Assembly (NCBI GenBank): GCA_017745235.1
Contig: JAGHZU010000005.1
Location: forward strand, 186,001 to 250,000
Origin: Caulobacter sp.
GTDB taxonomy: Bacteria; Pseudomonadota; Alphaproteobacteria; Caulobacterales; Caulobacteraceae
Direction: 5' to 3'
Length of the DNA: 64,000 nucleotides
This document shows positions 9,341-17,973 of this stretch, in pieces. A program made the position numbers and the translations under genes. The notes beneath the pieces were generated by a model. The model searched no databases. It was given only the letters and a program-made list of their open reading frames with translations, and was not told the origin of the DNA. The stretch's first letter is position 1. Each line of letters opens with the position of its first letter.

Positions 9341-9462
9341 CAACCCCATCCTGTCGGCGCCCTCCCCAGGCCTGTAAGCCTTGGTCGCGCGCGGCCCCCT
9401 GCGCGTGGCGCCGCCTTTGGGAAACTGAATGGCGGCCCGTTCCCGCGTAAAGGCCGCTCGCG

Positions 9463-11319
9463 ATGACCGCTCCCGACCTCATCCTCACCAACGCCCGGTT
9501 CACGACCCTCGATCGCGCCAATCCCGCACCCGAGGCGGTCGCCATCACGGACGGACATTTCTCGGCCGTCGGGGATGAAGGCGACATTCTGGCGACCCGT
9601 GGCCCGGCCACCCAGGTCCTCGACCTGAAGGGTCGCCGCGTGATCCCCGGCCTGATCGACAGCCACATGCACATCATCCGCGGCGGCCTGAACTACAACA
9701 TGGAGCTGCGCTGGGACGGCGTGCCGACCCTGGCCGACGCCATGGCCATGCTGAAGAAGCAGGCCGCCAACACCCCGCCGCCCCAGTGGGTGCGCGTGGT
9801 CGGCGGCTTCACCGAGCACCAGTTCGTCGAGAAGCGCCTGCCGACCCTGGACGAAATCAACGCCGCCGCGCCCGACACGCCGGTGTTCATCCTGCACCTC
9901 TACGATCGGGCGCTGCTCAACCGCGCCGCCCTGCGCGCCGCCGGCTACACCAAGGACACGCCCAACCCGCCGGGTGGCGAGATCCAGCGCGACGCTTCCG
10001 GCGAGCCGACCGGCCTGCTGCTGGCCCAGCCGAACGCCACGATCCTGTACGCCACCCTGGCCAAGGGGCCCAAGCTGCCGCCCGAGTACCAGCTGAACTC
10101 GACCCGCCACTTCATGCGCGAGATGAACCGCCTGGGCGTGACCGGCGTGATCGACGCCGGCGGCGGTTTCCAGAACTATCCCGACGACTACGAGATCATC
10201 GAGAAGCTGCACGCCGACGACCAGCTGACCCTGCGCATCAGCTACAACCTCTTCACCCAGAAGCCGAAGGCCGAGCTGTCGGACTTCCAGTCGTGGTCCA
10301 AGCAGGTGAAGCCCGGTCAGGGCGACGACAAGTACCGCCACAACGGCGCGGGCGAGATGCTGGTCTACAGCGCCGCCGACTTCGAGGACTTCCGCGTCGA
10401 GCGTCCCGAGATGCCGGCCAACATGGAGACCGACCTGGAGCCGGTGATCCGTCACCTGGCCGAGCAGCGCTGGCCCTGGCGGCTGCACGCAACCTATGAC
10501 GAGACGATCACCAGGGCGCTGGACGTCTACGAGAAGGTCAACAAGGACGTCCCGTTCGACGGGCTGCACTGGTTCTTCGACCACGCCGAGACCATCAGCG
10601 AGCGCAACATCGACCGCATCGCGGCCCTGGGCGGCGGCATCGCCGTGCAGCACCGCATGGCCTATCAGGGCGAGTACTTCATCGAGCGCTATGGGGCCAA
10701 GGCCGCCGAGCGCACGCCGCCGATCGACAAGATGCTGAAGGCCGGCATCCCGGTGGGCGCGGGCACCGACGCCACCCGCGTGGCCAGCTACAATCCCTGG
10801 GTCTCGCTGAACTGGCTGGTGACGGGCAAGACCGTCGGCGGTACGCGCCTCTATCCGCCGACCAACCGCCTGGACCGCGAGGAGGCCCTGCGCCTGTGGA
10901 CCACGGCCAACACCTGGTTCTCCAACGAGGAAGGCAAGAAGGGCCAGATCGCCGTGGGGCAGCTGGCCGACCTGGCGGTGCTTTCCGATGACTACATGCG
11001 CGTGCCCGAGGACGAGATCCCGCACCTGGGCTCGGTGCTGACCCTGCTGGGCGGCAAGGTGGTGCATGGCGAGGGCGACTATTCCACACTGGCCCCCGAC
11101 CTGCCCCCGCCCATGCCCGACTGGTCGCCGGTGCGCACCTTCGGCGGCTACCAGGACCGTTCGAGAAAGACCGCCATGGCCCTGGCCTCGGCCTGCGGCT
11201 GCGCCAGCAGCTGCAATGTCCACGGCCACGACCACGCCGCGGCCTATACGCGAGAGGCCCCGGCCGCCGACGCGCGCTCGTTCTGGGGCGCGATGGGCTG
11301 CGGCTGCTGGGCGGTCTGA
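9463..11319 (+). CDS. Amidohydrolase family protein (YtcJ-like) with Cys/His-rich C-terminal tail
   Basis: A 618-residue metal-dependent amidohydrolase. The DSHMH metal motif (H68, H70) follows a beta-sandwich N-terminus, and later segments (HATYDETI, HWFFDHAE, GAGTDATRVASYNPW) match the amidohydrolase-3 subgroup. No signal peptide is visible. The last about 42 residues are unusual: C578, C580, C584, H587, H589, H591, C613 and C615 form a potential metal-binding tail. Base composition is markedly GC-biased at third positions. Substrate cannot be named. A TTGCGC-type dyad lies upstream. Confidence 0.85.
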   Translation: MTAPDLILTNARFTTLDRANPAPEAVAITDGHFSAVGDEGDILATRGPATQVLDLKGRRVIPGLIDSHMHIIRGGLNYNMELRWDGVPTLADAMAMLKKQAANTPPPQWVRVVGGFTEHQFVEKRLPTLDEINAAAPDTPVFILHLYDRALLNRAALRAAGYTKDTPNPPGGEIQRDASGEPTGLLLAQPNATILYATLAKGPKLPPEYQLNSTRHFMREMNRLGVTGVIDAGGGFQNYPDDYEIIEKLHADDQLTLRISYNLFTQKPKAELSDFQSWSKQVKPGQGDDKYRHNGAGEMLVYSAADFEDFRVERPEMPANMETDLEPVIRHLAEQRWPWRLHATYDETITRALDVYEKVNKDVPFDGLHWFFDHAETISERNIDRIAALGGGIAVQHRMAYQGEYFIERYGAKAAERTPPIDKMLKAGIPVGAGTDATRVASYNPWVSLNWLVTGKTVGGTRLYPPTNRLDREEALRLWTTANTWFSNEEGKKGQIAVGQLADLAVLSDDYMRVPEDEIPHLGSVLTLLGGKVVHGEGDYSTLAPDLPPPMPDWSPVRTFGGYQDRSRKTAMALASACGCASSCNVHGHDHAAAYTREAPAADARSFWGAMGCGCWAV

Positions 11320-11373
11320 CGCCACCGCGTTCTCACAAGCCCGTCGTCCACCGCTCAACCGCTGGAACCCGCC

Positions 11374-12267
11374 ATGCGCCTTTCATCTGTCCTCGCCGCC
11401 GCCTGGCTGTCCTTCGGCGCCGCCGACGTCGCGATCGCCACGCCCGCCCCTCAGTCCCCGATGGTCGCCGTCGCGCCGCAGTACGACACCACCCACGTCT
11501 ATGTCGCGCCGCAGGACGTCGACGCCTTCGCCGCAGCCTTCCTGGGCACCTTCGGCGGAGCCAGCACCAAGCAGGTGGTCGCCACCGTCACGCCGACACC
11601 CAGCAGCACGACTTCACAGTTGCTGCAGACCCCCGTGGGCACAGTCTCGCTCTTCGGGTTCAAGACCCCCGTCCCTTATCCGTTCGGCGCCGAGCGCACC
11701 GGATACCTGGTCACGGACTTGGACGTGGCCATCAAGGCCGCCCGCGCCACGGGCGCCGACGTCCTGGTCGCGCCCTTCCCCGATCCCATCGGGCGCGACG
11801 CGGTCATCCAATGGCCGGGCGGCATCAACACCCAACTCTACTGGCACACGACCACGCCGCACTACGCCCCACTCCAGACGGTTCCGGAAAACCGCATCTA
11901 CGTCTCGCCCGACCGCGTGGAGGCCTTCCTGAAGAGCTATCTGGCCTTTTCCCATGGCGCGGTGATCTCCGATGAGGCCACCGCGCCTGGCGCCGAGATC
12001 GGCCGCCCCGCCGACACCTATCGGCGCGTTCGGGTGTCTTCCAATTTCGGCAAGCTGGTCGTGATGGTCACCAATGGCCACCTGCCGTTCCCCTACGGAC
12101 GCGAACTGACCGGCTACGAAGTGCCTGACCTGGAAGCGACCCTGGGCAAGGCCCGCACCCTGGGCGTGGACGTGCTGGTGGAGCCGCAGGGCTTGCCTGG
12201 CCGCCGTAGCGCCATGGTCCGTTTCCCCGGCGGCTACGTCGCCGAAATCCACACCCCTACGCATTGA
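11374..12267 (+). CDS. Exported two-module VOC (glyoxalase/bleomycin-resistance-like) protein
   Basis: A 297-residue protein with an N-terminal signal peptide (about residues 1-23, ending in an A-T-A type site). Two similar halves follow, each beginning with a beta-strand and helix pattern (THVYVAPQDVDAFAAAF and NRIYVSPDRVEAFLKSY) and each containing a PYP/PFPYG...TGY segment, as in paired VOC modules. No dioxygenase or glyoxalase assignment is possible. The stop overlaps the porin start (TGATG), so the two are cotranscribed and both probably act in the envelope. Confidence 0.7.
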   Translation: MRLSSVLAAAWLSFGAADVAIATPAPQSPMVAVAPQYDTTHVYVAPQDVDAFAAAFLGTFGGASTKQVVATVTPTPSSTTSQLLQTPVGTVSLFGFKTPVPYPFGAERTGYLVTDLDVAIKAARATGADVLVAPFPDPIGRDAVIQWPGGINTQLYWHTTTPHYAPLQTVPENRIYVSPDRVEAFLKSYLAFSHGAVISDEATAPGAEIGRPADTYRRVRVSSNFGKLVVMVTNGHLPFPYGRELTGYEVPDLEATLGKARTLGVDVLVEPQGLPGRRSAMVRFPGGYVAEIHTPTH

Positions 12268-13685
12268 TGGGCCGCGGCTCACGACTGGCGGGCGGCGTGA
12301 TTTGCGTCGTCCTGCTGCCGCTGGCCGCCCAGGCAAGAGCCCAGGACACGACAGCTGACAGCGCCGCCCGATCGCCGTCCAGGCCGGCGATCAAGACCAA
12401 TCGCTGGCAGGAGGACTGGTCGGCGCTGGCCAGCACATCGGAGCGTACGCAGGCGCTCGATCGGCTGAAGTATCTGCCGCTGGTGCCAAATGGCGCAGCG
12501 TTCCTGTCGCTTGGTGCAACCCTGCGCGAGCGCCTTGAGATCAATGACGCGGCTGCTTTCGGCGCCGGCGACCAGCACGACACCTGGCTGTCCCAGCGTC
12601 TGCAGGTGCACGCCGACGCCCGCCTTGGATCGCATTGGGAAGCCTTCGTCCAAGTCGAGGACGTCCGCAGCTTCGGCAAGCGCCAGATCGGCCCGGCCGA
12701 CCAGAACCGACTGGATCTTCGCCTGGCGTTCGTGGCCTATGAGGCCCGGACGCGCCAAGGAACCTTCAAGGCCAGGGCTGGCCGGCAGGATTTCGCCTTC
12801 GACCTCCAGCGCTTCGTCTCGTCGCGAGACGGTCCCGGGGTGCGCCAATCCTTCGACGCCGTCTGGGCCGATTGGGAAAGCGGGCCCTGGCGCGTGCTCG
12901 GGCTGTCCAGCCATCCGGTGCAGTACCGTGACGGCAAGGCGTTCGACGACGTATCCAACGGCGACATCCGGTTCGACGTGGTGCGCGTCGAGCGCCATGT
13001 TCAGGGGGAAAACGAGCTCTCGGCCTACTACGCCCACTATGGCCGCAGGCTTGGGCGCTATGGCGACGCGATTGGCCCCGAAGATCGCGACGTGCTCGAC
13101 GCGCGCTACGCCGCAACGATCGGCCCCGCAGACTGGGACCTCGAAACGATGGTCCAGCGCGGGACGGTCGGGTCGGCGAAGATTCGGGCCTGGGCCTTGG
13201 GCGCGCGCGGCGGCTACACCTTCCAAACCGTCCGCTGGCAGCCACGCCTCGGTCTGCAGTTCGACGCAGCCAGCGGCGATCCACGCCGGTCCGACGGTCG
13301 ACTGGAGACGTTCAATCCCCTGTTCCCGAACGGCTTCTACTTCTCCAAGGCCGGGTACACGGGGTACGCCAACCTCATCCACCTCAAGCCGTCCGTCGGC
13401 TTCAAGCCTACACCTCGCCTATCGATGCAGGGCGCCGTGGCCGCCCAATGGCGCCAGACCTCCCACGACGCGATCTACACCACCCCCAACCTGGCCTTGC
13501 CCGGCTCAGCGGGTGTCGGCGGCCGCTGGACGGGCGCCTATGGCCAGGCCAACCTCGACTATCGGTTCAGCGCCAACCTCACCGGCGCCGTCGAGGCCGT
13601 GCACTTCTCTGTCGGCGACGCGGTGCGCGCCGTGGGCGGACACGACAGCGATTACCTTGGCGTTGAGTTGAAACTTGGGTGGTGA
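12267..13685 (+). CDS. Alginate-export (AlgE-like) outer-membrane porin
   Basis: A 472-residue outer-membrane barrel protein. The ATG at 12267 overlaps the previous stop; the signal peptide ends near AQARAQ (about residue 26). The FLSLGATLRERLEIND segment, the repeated amphipathic strands, the RAGRQDFAFDLQRF stretch and the C-terminal aromatic strand ending in LKLGW are typical of the alginate-export family, whose members also serve as general anion or sugar porins. It is cotranscribed with the VOC gene and convergent with the AraC gene at 13703. Substrate unknown. Confidence 0.82.
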   Translation: MGRGSRLAGGVICVVLLPLAAQARAQDTTADSAARSPSRPAIKTNRWQEDWSALASTSERTQALDRLKYLPLVPNGAAFLSLGATLRERLEINDAAAFGAGDQHDTWLSQRLQVHADARLGSHWEAFVQVEDVRSFGKRQIGPADQNRLDLRLAFVAYEARTRQGTFKARAGRQDFAFDLQRFVSSRDGPGVRQSFDAVWADWESGPWRVLGLSSHPVQYRDGKAFDDVSNGDIRFDVVRVERHVQGENELSAYYAHYGRRLGRYGDAIGPEDRDVLDARYAATIGPADWDLETMVQRGTVGSAKIRAWALGARGGYTFQTVRWQPRLGLQFDAASGDPRRSDGRLETFNPLFPNGFYFSKAGYTGYANLIHLKPSVGFKPTPRLSMQGAVAAQWRQTSHDAIYTTPNLALPGSAGVGGRWTGAYGQANLDYRFSANLTGAVEAVHFSVGDAVRAVGGHDSDYLGVELKLGW

Positions 13686-13702
13686 GCTCGGCGCGAACGC
13701 TC

Positions 13703-14305
13703 TCAGCAGGCGCGGACGAGCCTTGCCGGCCGCCCCGCCGCCTGACGCGCAAGACGACGCCAGGCCGTCGGTGTTTGCCCCATAAAGCTCGAGAACATCC
13801 GCGTCAGATGCGACTGGTCGCAGAAGCCCGCCGTATAGGCGATCGCCGCCAGGGTCTCGTCGGTCTCGACCATGAGCCGCTTGGCCCGCTCCATCCGCAG
13901 ATGCAGCAGGTGCTTCTTGGGCGTCCGGCCATAGTGGGCGCAGAAGAGCTTGCCGAAATAGCCCACGCTAAGATCGATCTGGGCGGCGAGCGTGGCCACG
14001 TCAAACGACTTGTCGATGTTGGCGTCCAGGAACGCCTCCAGGCGTCGGATCTCCCAGCTCGTCAGGCATCGACGAACCTCGATCCGATGCTTGGGCCGTT
14101 GCGGCGAAGGCGTCTCAGCCTCAGCGCCCCGCGCCATGAACGTCCCGATCAACACCGCAAGCCGGTCCATGGCCTCCTGGGCGCTGGCGCGGTCGTTGAC
14201 CGCCAGGGCGGCTTCGGCGTCGCCCGCCAGTCTGGACATTCGGCTCAGGGCCGCATCGGGAAGACCATCGTGGGCGGGCGGGGTGTCGAACGGTGCGTCG
14301 TACAT
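13703..14305 (-). CDS. AraC-family transcriptional regulator, short form
   Basis: Starting at the ATG at 14305 this gives 200 residues; a longer frame upstream reads through an unlikely Cys/Arg-rich stretch inside tehA. The C-terminal about 100 residues are an AraC-type double HTH (LAAQIDLSVGYFGKLFCAHYG and GFCDQSHLTRMFSSFMG). The N-terminal about 90 residues are too short for a cupin effector domain. It lies downstream of tehA on the same strand and may be cotranscribed. Proteins of this size often act as constitutive or phosphorylation-independent regulators, but that is inference. Confidence 0.82.
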   Translation of the reverse strand: MYDAPFDTPPAHDGLPDAALSRMSRLAGDAEAALAVNDRASAQEAMDRLAVLIGTFMARGAEAETPSPQRPKHRIEVRRCLTSWEIRRLEAFLDANIDKSFDVATLAAQIDLSVGYFGKLFCAHYGRTPKKHLLHLRMERAKRLMVETDETLAAIAYTAGFCDQSHLTRMFSSFMGQTPTAWRRLARQAAGRPARLVRAC

Positions 14306-14390
14306 GGGAACGGCCTCAGAAACCGCCGACAGGTTACGAACCGGGCCATTGCGACGCAGCCGAGGGGTCGTTGTGGTCGCAACAACACCC

Positions 14391-15398
14391 TTAGGCGCGG
14401 ACAGGCGACGACGGCGCTGGCGGCGGCAGGAGCCGCCCCTGCAGCAACAGCACGAGTGTGCCCATCGCCAGCAGACCGATGGAGATGTTGGCCAGGCCAA
14501 ACAACCAGGGCGCCAGGATCGCCATGGGGCCCGCGTCCCCGTGCAGCGTCATCAGCAGAGGCGCGGTCGCCAGCGCCGTCACCCCGAAGCTGAAACTCCA
14601 GTAGGCGGCGCTGAGCGGCTGCTTTGCGATCCACAACGCCTGGCGCGCGAGGATGCCCAATTGCAGCAGGCCATAGCCAATCATCATGTGACCTAGAAGC
14701 TCGGCGCCGTGCGGCATCACATTGGCCAGGGAGACTGCGCCCACCGCCGGCGGGGCTAGTTGCACACCCATGGTGGCGCGGATCGGGACGGCCATTTCCG
14801 GCGCGAGCAACAGCCGATGCAGCAGCACCGACTCCATCGCCAGCCAGGCCAGAAAGCCGGCGCCGAAAGACAGAAGACCCCAGTCCGGCGCTCCAAGCGC
14901 GGACGACACCGTGCCCGTGACAAAGCAACCGCCGACCGTGGGCAGATAGAGCACGGCCGTCGTGGTCGTCGGGTCGCGCTCGCCGCGCCACAAGGTCCCC
15001 GTCCGCCAGAGCGAAAAGCCCATCGTAAAGACGACGCCGGCCGTGAACACGACCACGCCCAACCCGTGGCTGTACGGCGCCAGGGCGCCGGCCACCAGGA
15101 GCGTGGCGACCCCTGCCAGGGCGATGAAGCAACACTGGATCGGGTGGCGCGCCTCGGCCAGCGCCTGCTCGCGCGCCAACAGCCATTTGGCCACGAACAG
15201 AATGAGCAGGATCGCCCAAACCACGACCGCCAATCCCATGATCGCCTCACCGATCCAGGCCGGCAGGCCATAGAGCCGATGGGCCGTACGCCAGGCGCCA
15301 CCCAGGCCGCCAAGCCCCAGAACCATGCTGAAAAAAGCCGCCGGCACGATGGGCAAGCGCGGGGGCGGCGCGGCCACCGACGTCGAAATCATGGTCAT
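14391..15398 (-). CDS. tehA: TehA-type transporter (tellurite resistance/dicarboxylate, SLAC1 family)
   Basis: A 335-residue integral membrane protein with about ten predicted transmembrane helices, spaced as in TehA/TDT (SLAC1-fold) channels and exporters. Recognisable features are the N-terminal LPIVPAAFFSMVLGLGGLGGAWR helix, the GVVFTMGFSLWRTG segment and the YWSFSFGVTALATAP helix. In other bacteria the family moves C4-dicarboxylates or anions and can confer tellurite tolerance when overexpressed. It sits between a 48-residue protein gene (24 bp upstream) and an AraC gene on the same strand. Confidence 0.85.
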   Translation of the reverse strand: MTMISTSVAAPPPRLPIVPAAFFSMVLGLGGLGGAWRTAHRLYGLPAWIGEAIMGLAVVVWAILLILFVAKWLLAREQALAEARHPIQCCFIALAGVATLLVAGALAPYSHGLGVVVFTAGVVFTMGFSLWRTGTLWRGERDPTTTTAVLYLPTVGGCFVTGTVSSALGAPDWGLLSFGAGFLAWLAMESVLLHRLLLAPEMAVPIRATMGVQLAPPAVGAVSLANVMPHGAELLGHMMIGYGLLQLGILARQALWIAKQPLSAAYWSFSFGVTALATAPLLMTLHGDAGPMAILAPWLFGLANISIGLLAMGTLVLLLQGRLLPPPAPSSPVRA

Positions 15399-15422
15399 GG
15401 CTATGACGTTCCTGAAGCAGGT

Positions 15423-15569
15423 CTAGTCGACGCCCGCCGGGCTGATCGGATCGCTGGCCGGGAAGGTCTCTTCCAGGGCCTCATCCAGGAGCGCCTCGGC
15501 GTTTGACCGGCGCGCGGCCTCCTCGAGATCGTTCGAGAGGCCTTTGGGTACGTCGGACTGCGAGGACAT
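15423..15569 (-). CDS. Small conserved protein (48 aa) with ALEETFPASDPIS motif
   Basis: A 48-residue acidic protein. The start at 15569 has an AGGAG-like site in the reverse strand just before it. The segment LDEALEETFPASDPIS is a pattern I recognise from many short proteobacterial proteins of unknown function. It is the first gene of a probable minus-strand unit with tehA and faces the isochorismatase operon across a 284-bp region that holds two TTGCGC-type dyads. Confidence 0.7.
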   Translation of the reverse strand: MSSQSDVPKGLSNDLEEAARRSNAEALLDEALEETFPASDPISPAGVD

Positions 15570-15680
15570 GGCGTTGCTCCTGGACATTGGGTGTGGGCGG
15601 CGCTGTTGACGCCGGCCGCACGGGCCCAGGACCCTAGACGCTGCCCCTGGCGGGCCAACCCGCACCGCCCGCCCATGTCG

Positions 15681-15695
15681 TTGCGCCAAGCGCAA
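15681..15695. promoter_or_regulatory. Perfect TTGCGC-N3-GCGCAA dyad in a divergent promoter region
   Basis: TTGCGC CAA GCGCAA is perfect, and one more pair (G/C) extends it to 17 bp. It lies between the minus-strand 48-aa gene/tehA unit and the plus-strand isochorismatase operon, so it could control either. A weaker copy (TTGTCG CCA GCGCAA) is at 15729-15743. Confidence 0.6.
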
Positions 15696-15853
15696 CACAG
15701 GCGCGCCCCGTCTGAACGGGCTTTGGCGTTGTCGCCAGCGCAACAAGCCTTCCGCAGCGCGACACGGGCGCTTTGGCTAGGCGTGGCCTTGCGGCCCAGC
15801 CGCTCACCGGCGCGCCGACCTTCGGCGCGCGCCAGTCCTGGAAAGCTTTCCCG

Positions 15854-16477
15854 ATGTCCAACCCGCCCAAGTTTCTGAACAAAGACGATGCCGTCGTTCT
15901 GATGCTCGACCACCAGACGGGCCTGTTCTCGCTGGTGCGCGACTACGGCCCCGACGAGTTCCGCAACAACGTCCTGGCCCTGGCGGCGACCGCCAAGTAC
16001 TTCCAGCTGCCGACCATCCTGGCCACCAGCGTCGAGACCGGCCCCAATGGCCCGCTGCTCCCGGCCCTGCGCGAGATCCACGCCGAGGCGCCGTACATCA
16101 AGCGCCCGGGCGAGATCAACGCCTGGGACAACCCCGAATTTGTCGCCGCCGTGAAGGCCACCGGCAAGAAGCAGCTGGTGATCGCCGGGATCGTGACCGA
16201 CGTCTGCGTGGCCATGCCGGCCCTGGCCGCCGTCGCCGAAGGCTTCGAGGTCTTCGTGGTCGTCGACGCCTCGGGCACCTTCAGCCCCGCGGTTCGTGAC
16301 GCCACCCTCACCCGCATGGCCTCGGCCGGCGTCCAGCTGGTCAACTGGTTCTCGGTCGCCTGCGAACTGCAGCGCGATTGGCGCAACGGCGCCGAGGGCC
16401 TGGCCGCCCTCTTCGCCAAGCATATCCCCGACTACGCCAACCTGATCGCCAGCCAGACCGCCCACGCCAAGGCCTAA
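15854..16477 (+). CDS. Isochorismatase-like cysteine hydrolase (YcaC type)
   Basis: A 207-residue hydrolase with the family triad D19, K83 and C118 (TDVCV). The start at 15854 gives the typical N-terminus; the longer frame upstream runs into promoter sequence. YcaC-type members are octameric hydrolases of unknown physiological substrate and are not true isochorismatases. It is the first gene of a five-gene unit with XapX, DoxX, YoaK and SDR genes. Two TTGCGC-type dyads lie upstream. Confidence 0.88.
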   Translation: MSNPPKFLNKDDAVVLMLDHQTGLFSLVRDYGPDEFRNNVLALAATAKYFQLPTILATSVETGPNGPLLPALREIHAEAPYIKRPGEINAWDNPEFVAAVKATGKKQLVIAGIVTDVCVAMPALAAVAEGFEVFVVVDASGTFSPAVRDATLTRMASAGVQLVNWFSVACELQRDWRNGAEGLAALFAKHIPDYANLIASQTAHAKA

Positions 16478-16516
16478 GGCGGCGCCGGCGGCGGGCCGGA
16501 CCGCAGGAGGATTTCC

Positions 16517-16801
16517 ATGAAGCCCTATCTGATCTCGCTCGCCGCCGGCCTCCTGGTCGGCGTCATCTACGGCCTGCTGCAGGTGCGCTCGCCAGCCCCG
16601 CCGATGATCGCCCTTCTGGGGCTGCTCGGCATCCTGATCGGCGAACAGGCTGTGCCCCTGGCGCGTGAAGCGCTCGCCGGCCGGTCGATCGCCGCCTATC
16701 TGCATCTGGGCGCCAAGGCCCATGTGCTGGGCGCCTTGCCCGATGGACGAACCGAGCACTGGGCCGCCCAAAAGTCGGCCGTCGACGCCGACAAGGCCTG
16801 A
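16517..16801 (+). CDS. XapX domain protein
   Basis: A 94-residue protein beginning with two hydrophobic segments, LISLAAGLLVGVIYGLLQV and the MIALLGLLGILIGEQ stretch, and the RSPAPP loop characteristic of XapX domains. It is preceded by an AGGAGG ribosome site. The soluble C-terminal third is not recognised. The domain is known from small membrane proteins of unknown function often found near isochorismatase-like and xanthosine genes; here it sits 39 bp after the isochorismatase-like gene. Confidence 0.8.
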   Translation: MKPYLISLAAGLLVGVIYGLLQVRSPAPPMIALLGLLGILIGEQAVPLAREALAGRSIAAYLHLGAKAHVLGALPDGRTEHWAAQKSAVDADKA

Positions 16802-16807
16802 GCCGGC

Positions 16808-17245
16808 ATGCGCGCACGCTCGCCCCTGGCCCCGCCGCCGATTATCGAGGCCCTGACCCAAAGCGAGGGCGTTTCCCTGGTTGGCCGGGTCCTGCTCACC
16901 CTGCCCTACTGGTGGAGCGCGTTGAGCAAGCTTGGCCATCTTGATGCGGCTTTGGCCGAGGCCGAGCATCTTGGCCTTGAGCCCGCGCCGCTGATCGTGG
17001 CCGCCACGCTCATTGTCCAGGCCTTCGGCTCGCTGGCGGTGATCACCGGCAAGGGCGCCTGGCTGGGTGCGGGTGCGCTCGGCGTCTTCACCGCCCTGGC
17101 GACCTTGATCGCCCATCCCTTCTGGAGCCTGGCCGACCCGCTTGAGCGCTTTCACGCGCTCAACACCTTCCTTGAGCATATCGGCCTGATCGGCGGCTTC
17201 ATGCTCGCCGCAGCCTTGCTCACAAGACCTGCGGACCGGCGATGA
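16808..17245 (+). CDS. DoxX-family membrane protein
   Basis: A 145-residue membrane protein with four hydrophobic segments and the LPYWWSALSKLGH start and PLIVAATLIVQAFGSLAVITGKG middle that match DoxX/DoxD-like proteins. A soluble N-terminal extension of about 25 residues precedes the first helix. It starts 6 bp after the XapX gene and its stop overlaps the next start (ATGA). DoxX proteins are linked to redox stress in other bacteria; no role is shown here. Confidence 0.8.
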   Translation: MRARSPLAPPPIIEALTQSEGVSLVGRVLLTLPYWWSALSKLGHLDAALAEAEHLGLEPAPLIVAATLIVQAFGSLAVITGKGAWLGAGALGVFTALATLIAHPFWSLADPLERFHALNTFLEHIGLIGGFMLAAALLTRPADRR

Positions 17246-17973
17246 CGATCAGCTCAGACGCCGCACGACACGACGCGGCGGTCGCCCTGGCCACGGCCCT
17301 GGCGTTCGTCGCCGGCTATGTCGATGTCGTCGGCTTCGTCCTGCTCTTTGGCCTCTTCACCGCGCACGCCACCGGCAACTTGGTCATGCTGGGCGCGGCG
17401 CTGATCGAGGACCAGGATGGCGTCGCCACCAAGCTCCTGGCCCTCCCCGTCTTCATCGCCACCGTCGGGATCGTTCATCTGGGTCTGCGTGGGCGTGCCG
17501 CGCGCGGCGCGCCGCTGGCCTCAACCGTCCTGTCGCTGCAGGCGGCCTTGCTTGCCGCATTCTGGATTCAAGGCGCCCTCCACTCTCCGCAAAACGGCGC
17601 CGCTGCACCCATGACCATCGCGCTCAGCATGACCGGTGTGGCCGCCATGGCCGTGCAGAACGCCGCGGCCAGGCTGGTCTTCAAGGACATCGCGCCAACC
17701 ACCGTCATGACCGGGAACGTCACCCAGGCGGCGATCGACCTCGTCGATCTCTTGGTTCCGCCGGCGCGGCCAGACCCAGGGCTTGCCTCGAGGATCCTGC
17801 GCACCTGGCCGCCGATCATCGCCTTCGGGCTCGGGGCGATCGGCGGCGCGGCCGCCGTGCTCCTCGGCTTTGGTTTCTGGTCCTTGGTGCTGCCAACCCT
17901 GGTCGTCGCCTTCCTCGCGCTGGTCTGCCGCATCAGCAAACCCTTCGCCCTTGGAGCGCCTCATGAAGGATAG
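17242..17973 (+). CDS. YoaK-family (DUF1275) membrane protein
   Basis: A 243-residue membrane protein with about six hydrophobic segments. The ATALAFVAGYVDVVGFVLLFGLFTAHATGNLVMLG-type N-terminus (seen in parts at residues 18-55) and the TTVMTGNVTQAAIDL segment are the usual signatures of YoaK/DUF1275. Function of the family is not established. Its start overlaps the DoxX stop and its last 11 bp overlap the SDR start. Confidence 0.85.
   Translation: MTISSDAARHDAAVALATALAFVAGYVDVVGFVLLFGLFTAHATGNLVMLGAALIEDQDGVATKLLALPVFIATVGIVHLGLRGRAARGAPLASTVLSLQAALLAAFWIQGALHSPQNGAAAPMTIALSMTGVAAMAVQNAAARLVFKDIAPTTVMTGNVTQAAIDLVDLLVPPARPDPGLASRILRTWPPIIAFGLGAIGGAAAVLLGFGFWSLVLPTLVVAFLALVCRISKPFALGAPHEG

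Noticed and set aside
9340-11358. A 672-residue minus-strand frame opposite the amidohydrolase
   Set aside because: Antisense to a clear enzyme gene, same kind of GC artefact, no family resemblance.
14350-14390. TGCGACGCA and TTGTGGTCGCAA elements upstream of the short AraC gene
   Set aside because: Spacing and arms do not fit the 15-bp dyad; probably chance.
15729-15743. TTGTCG CCA GCGCAA as a full operator
   Set aside because: Only the right arm matches and the left arm has three mismatches; kept only as a weak neighbour of the perfect site.
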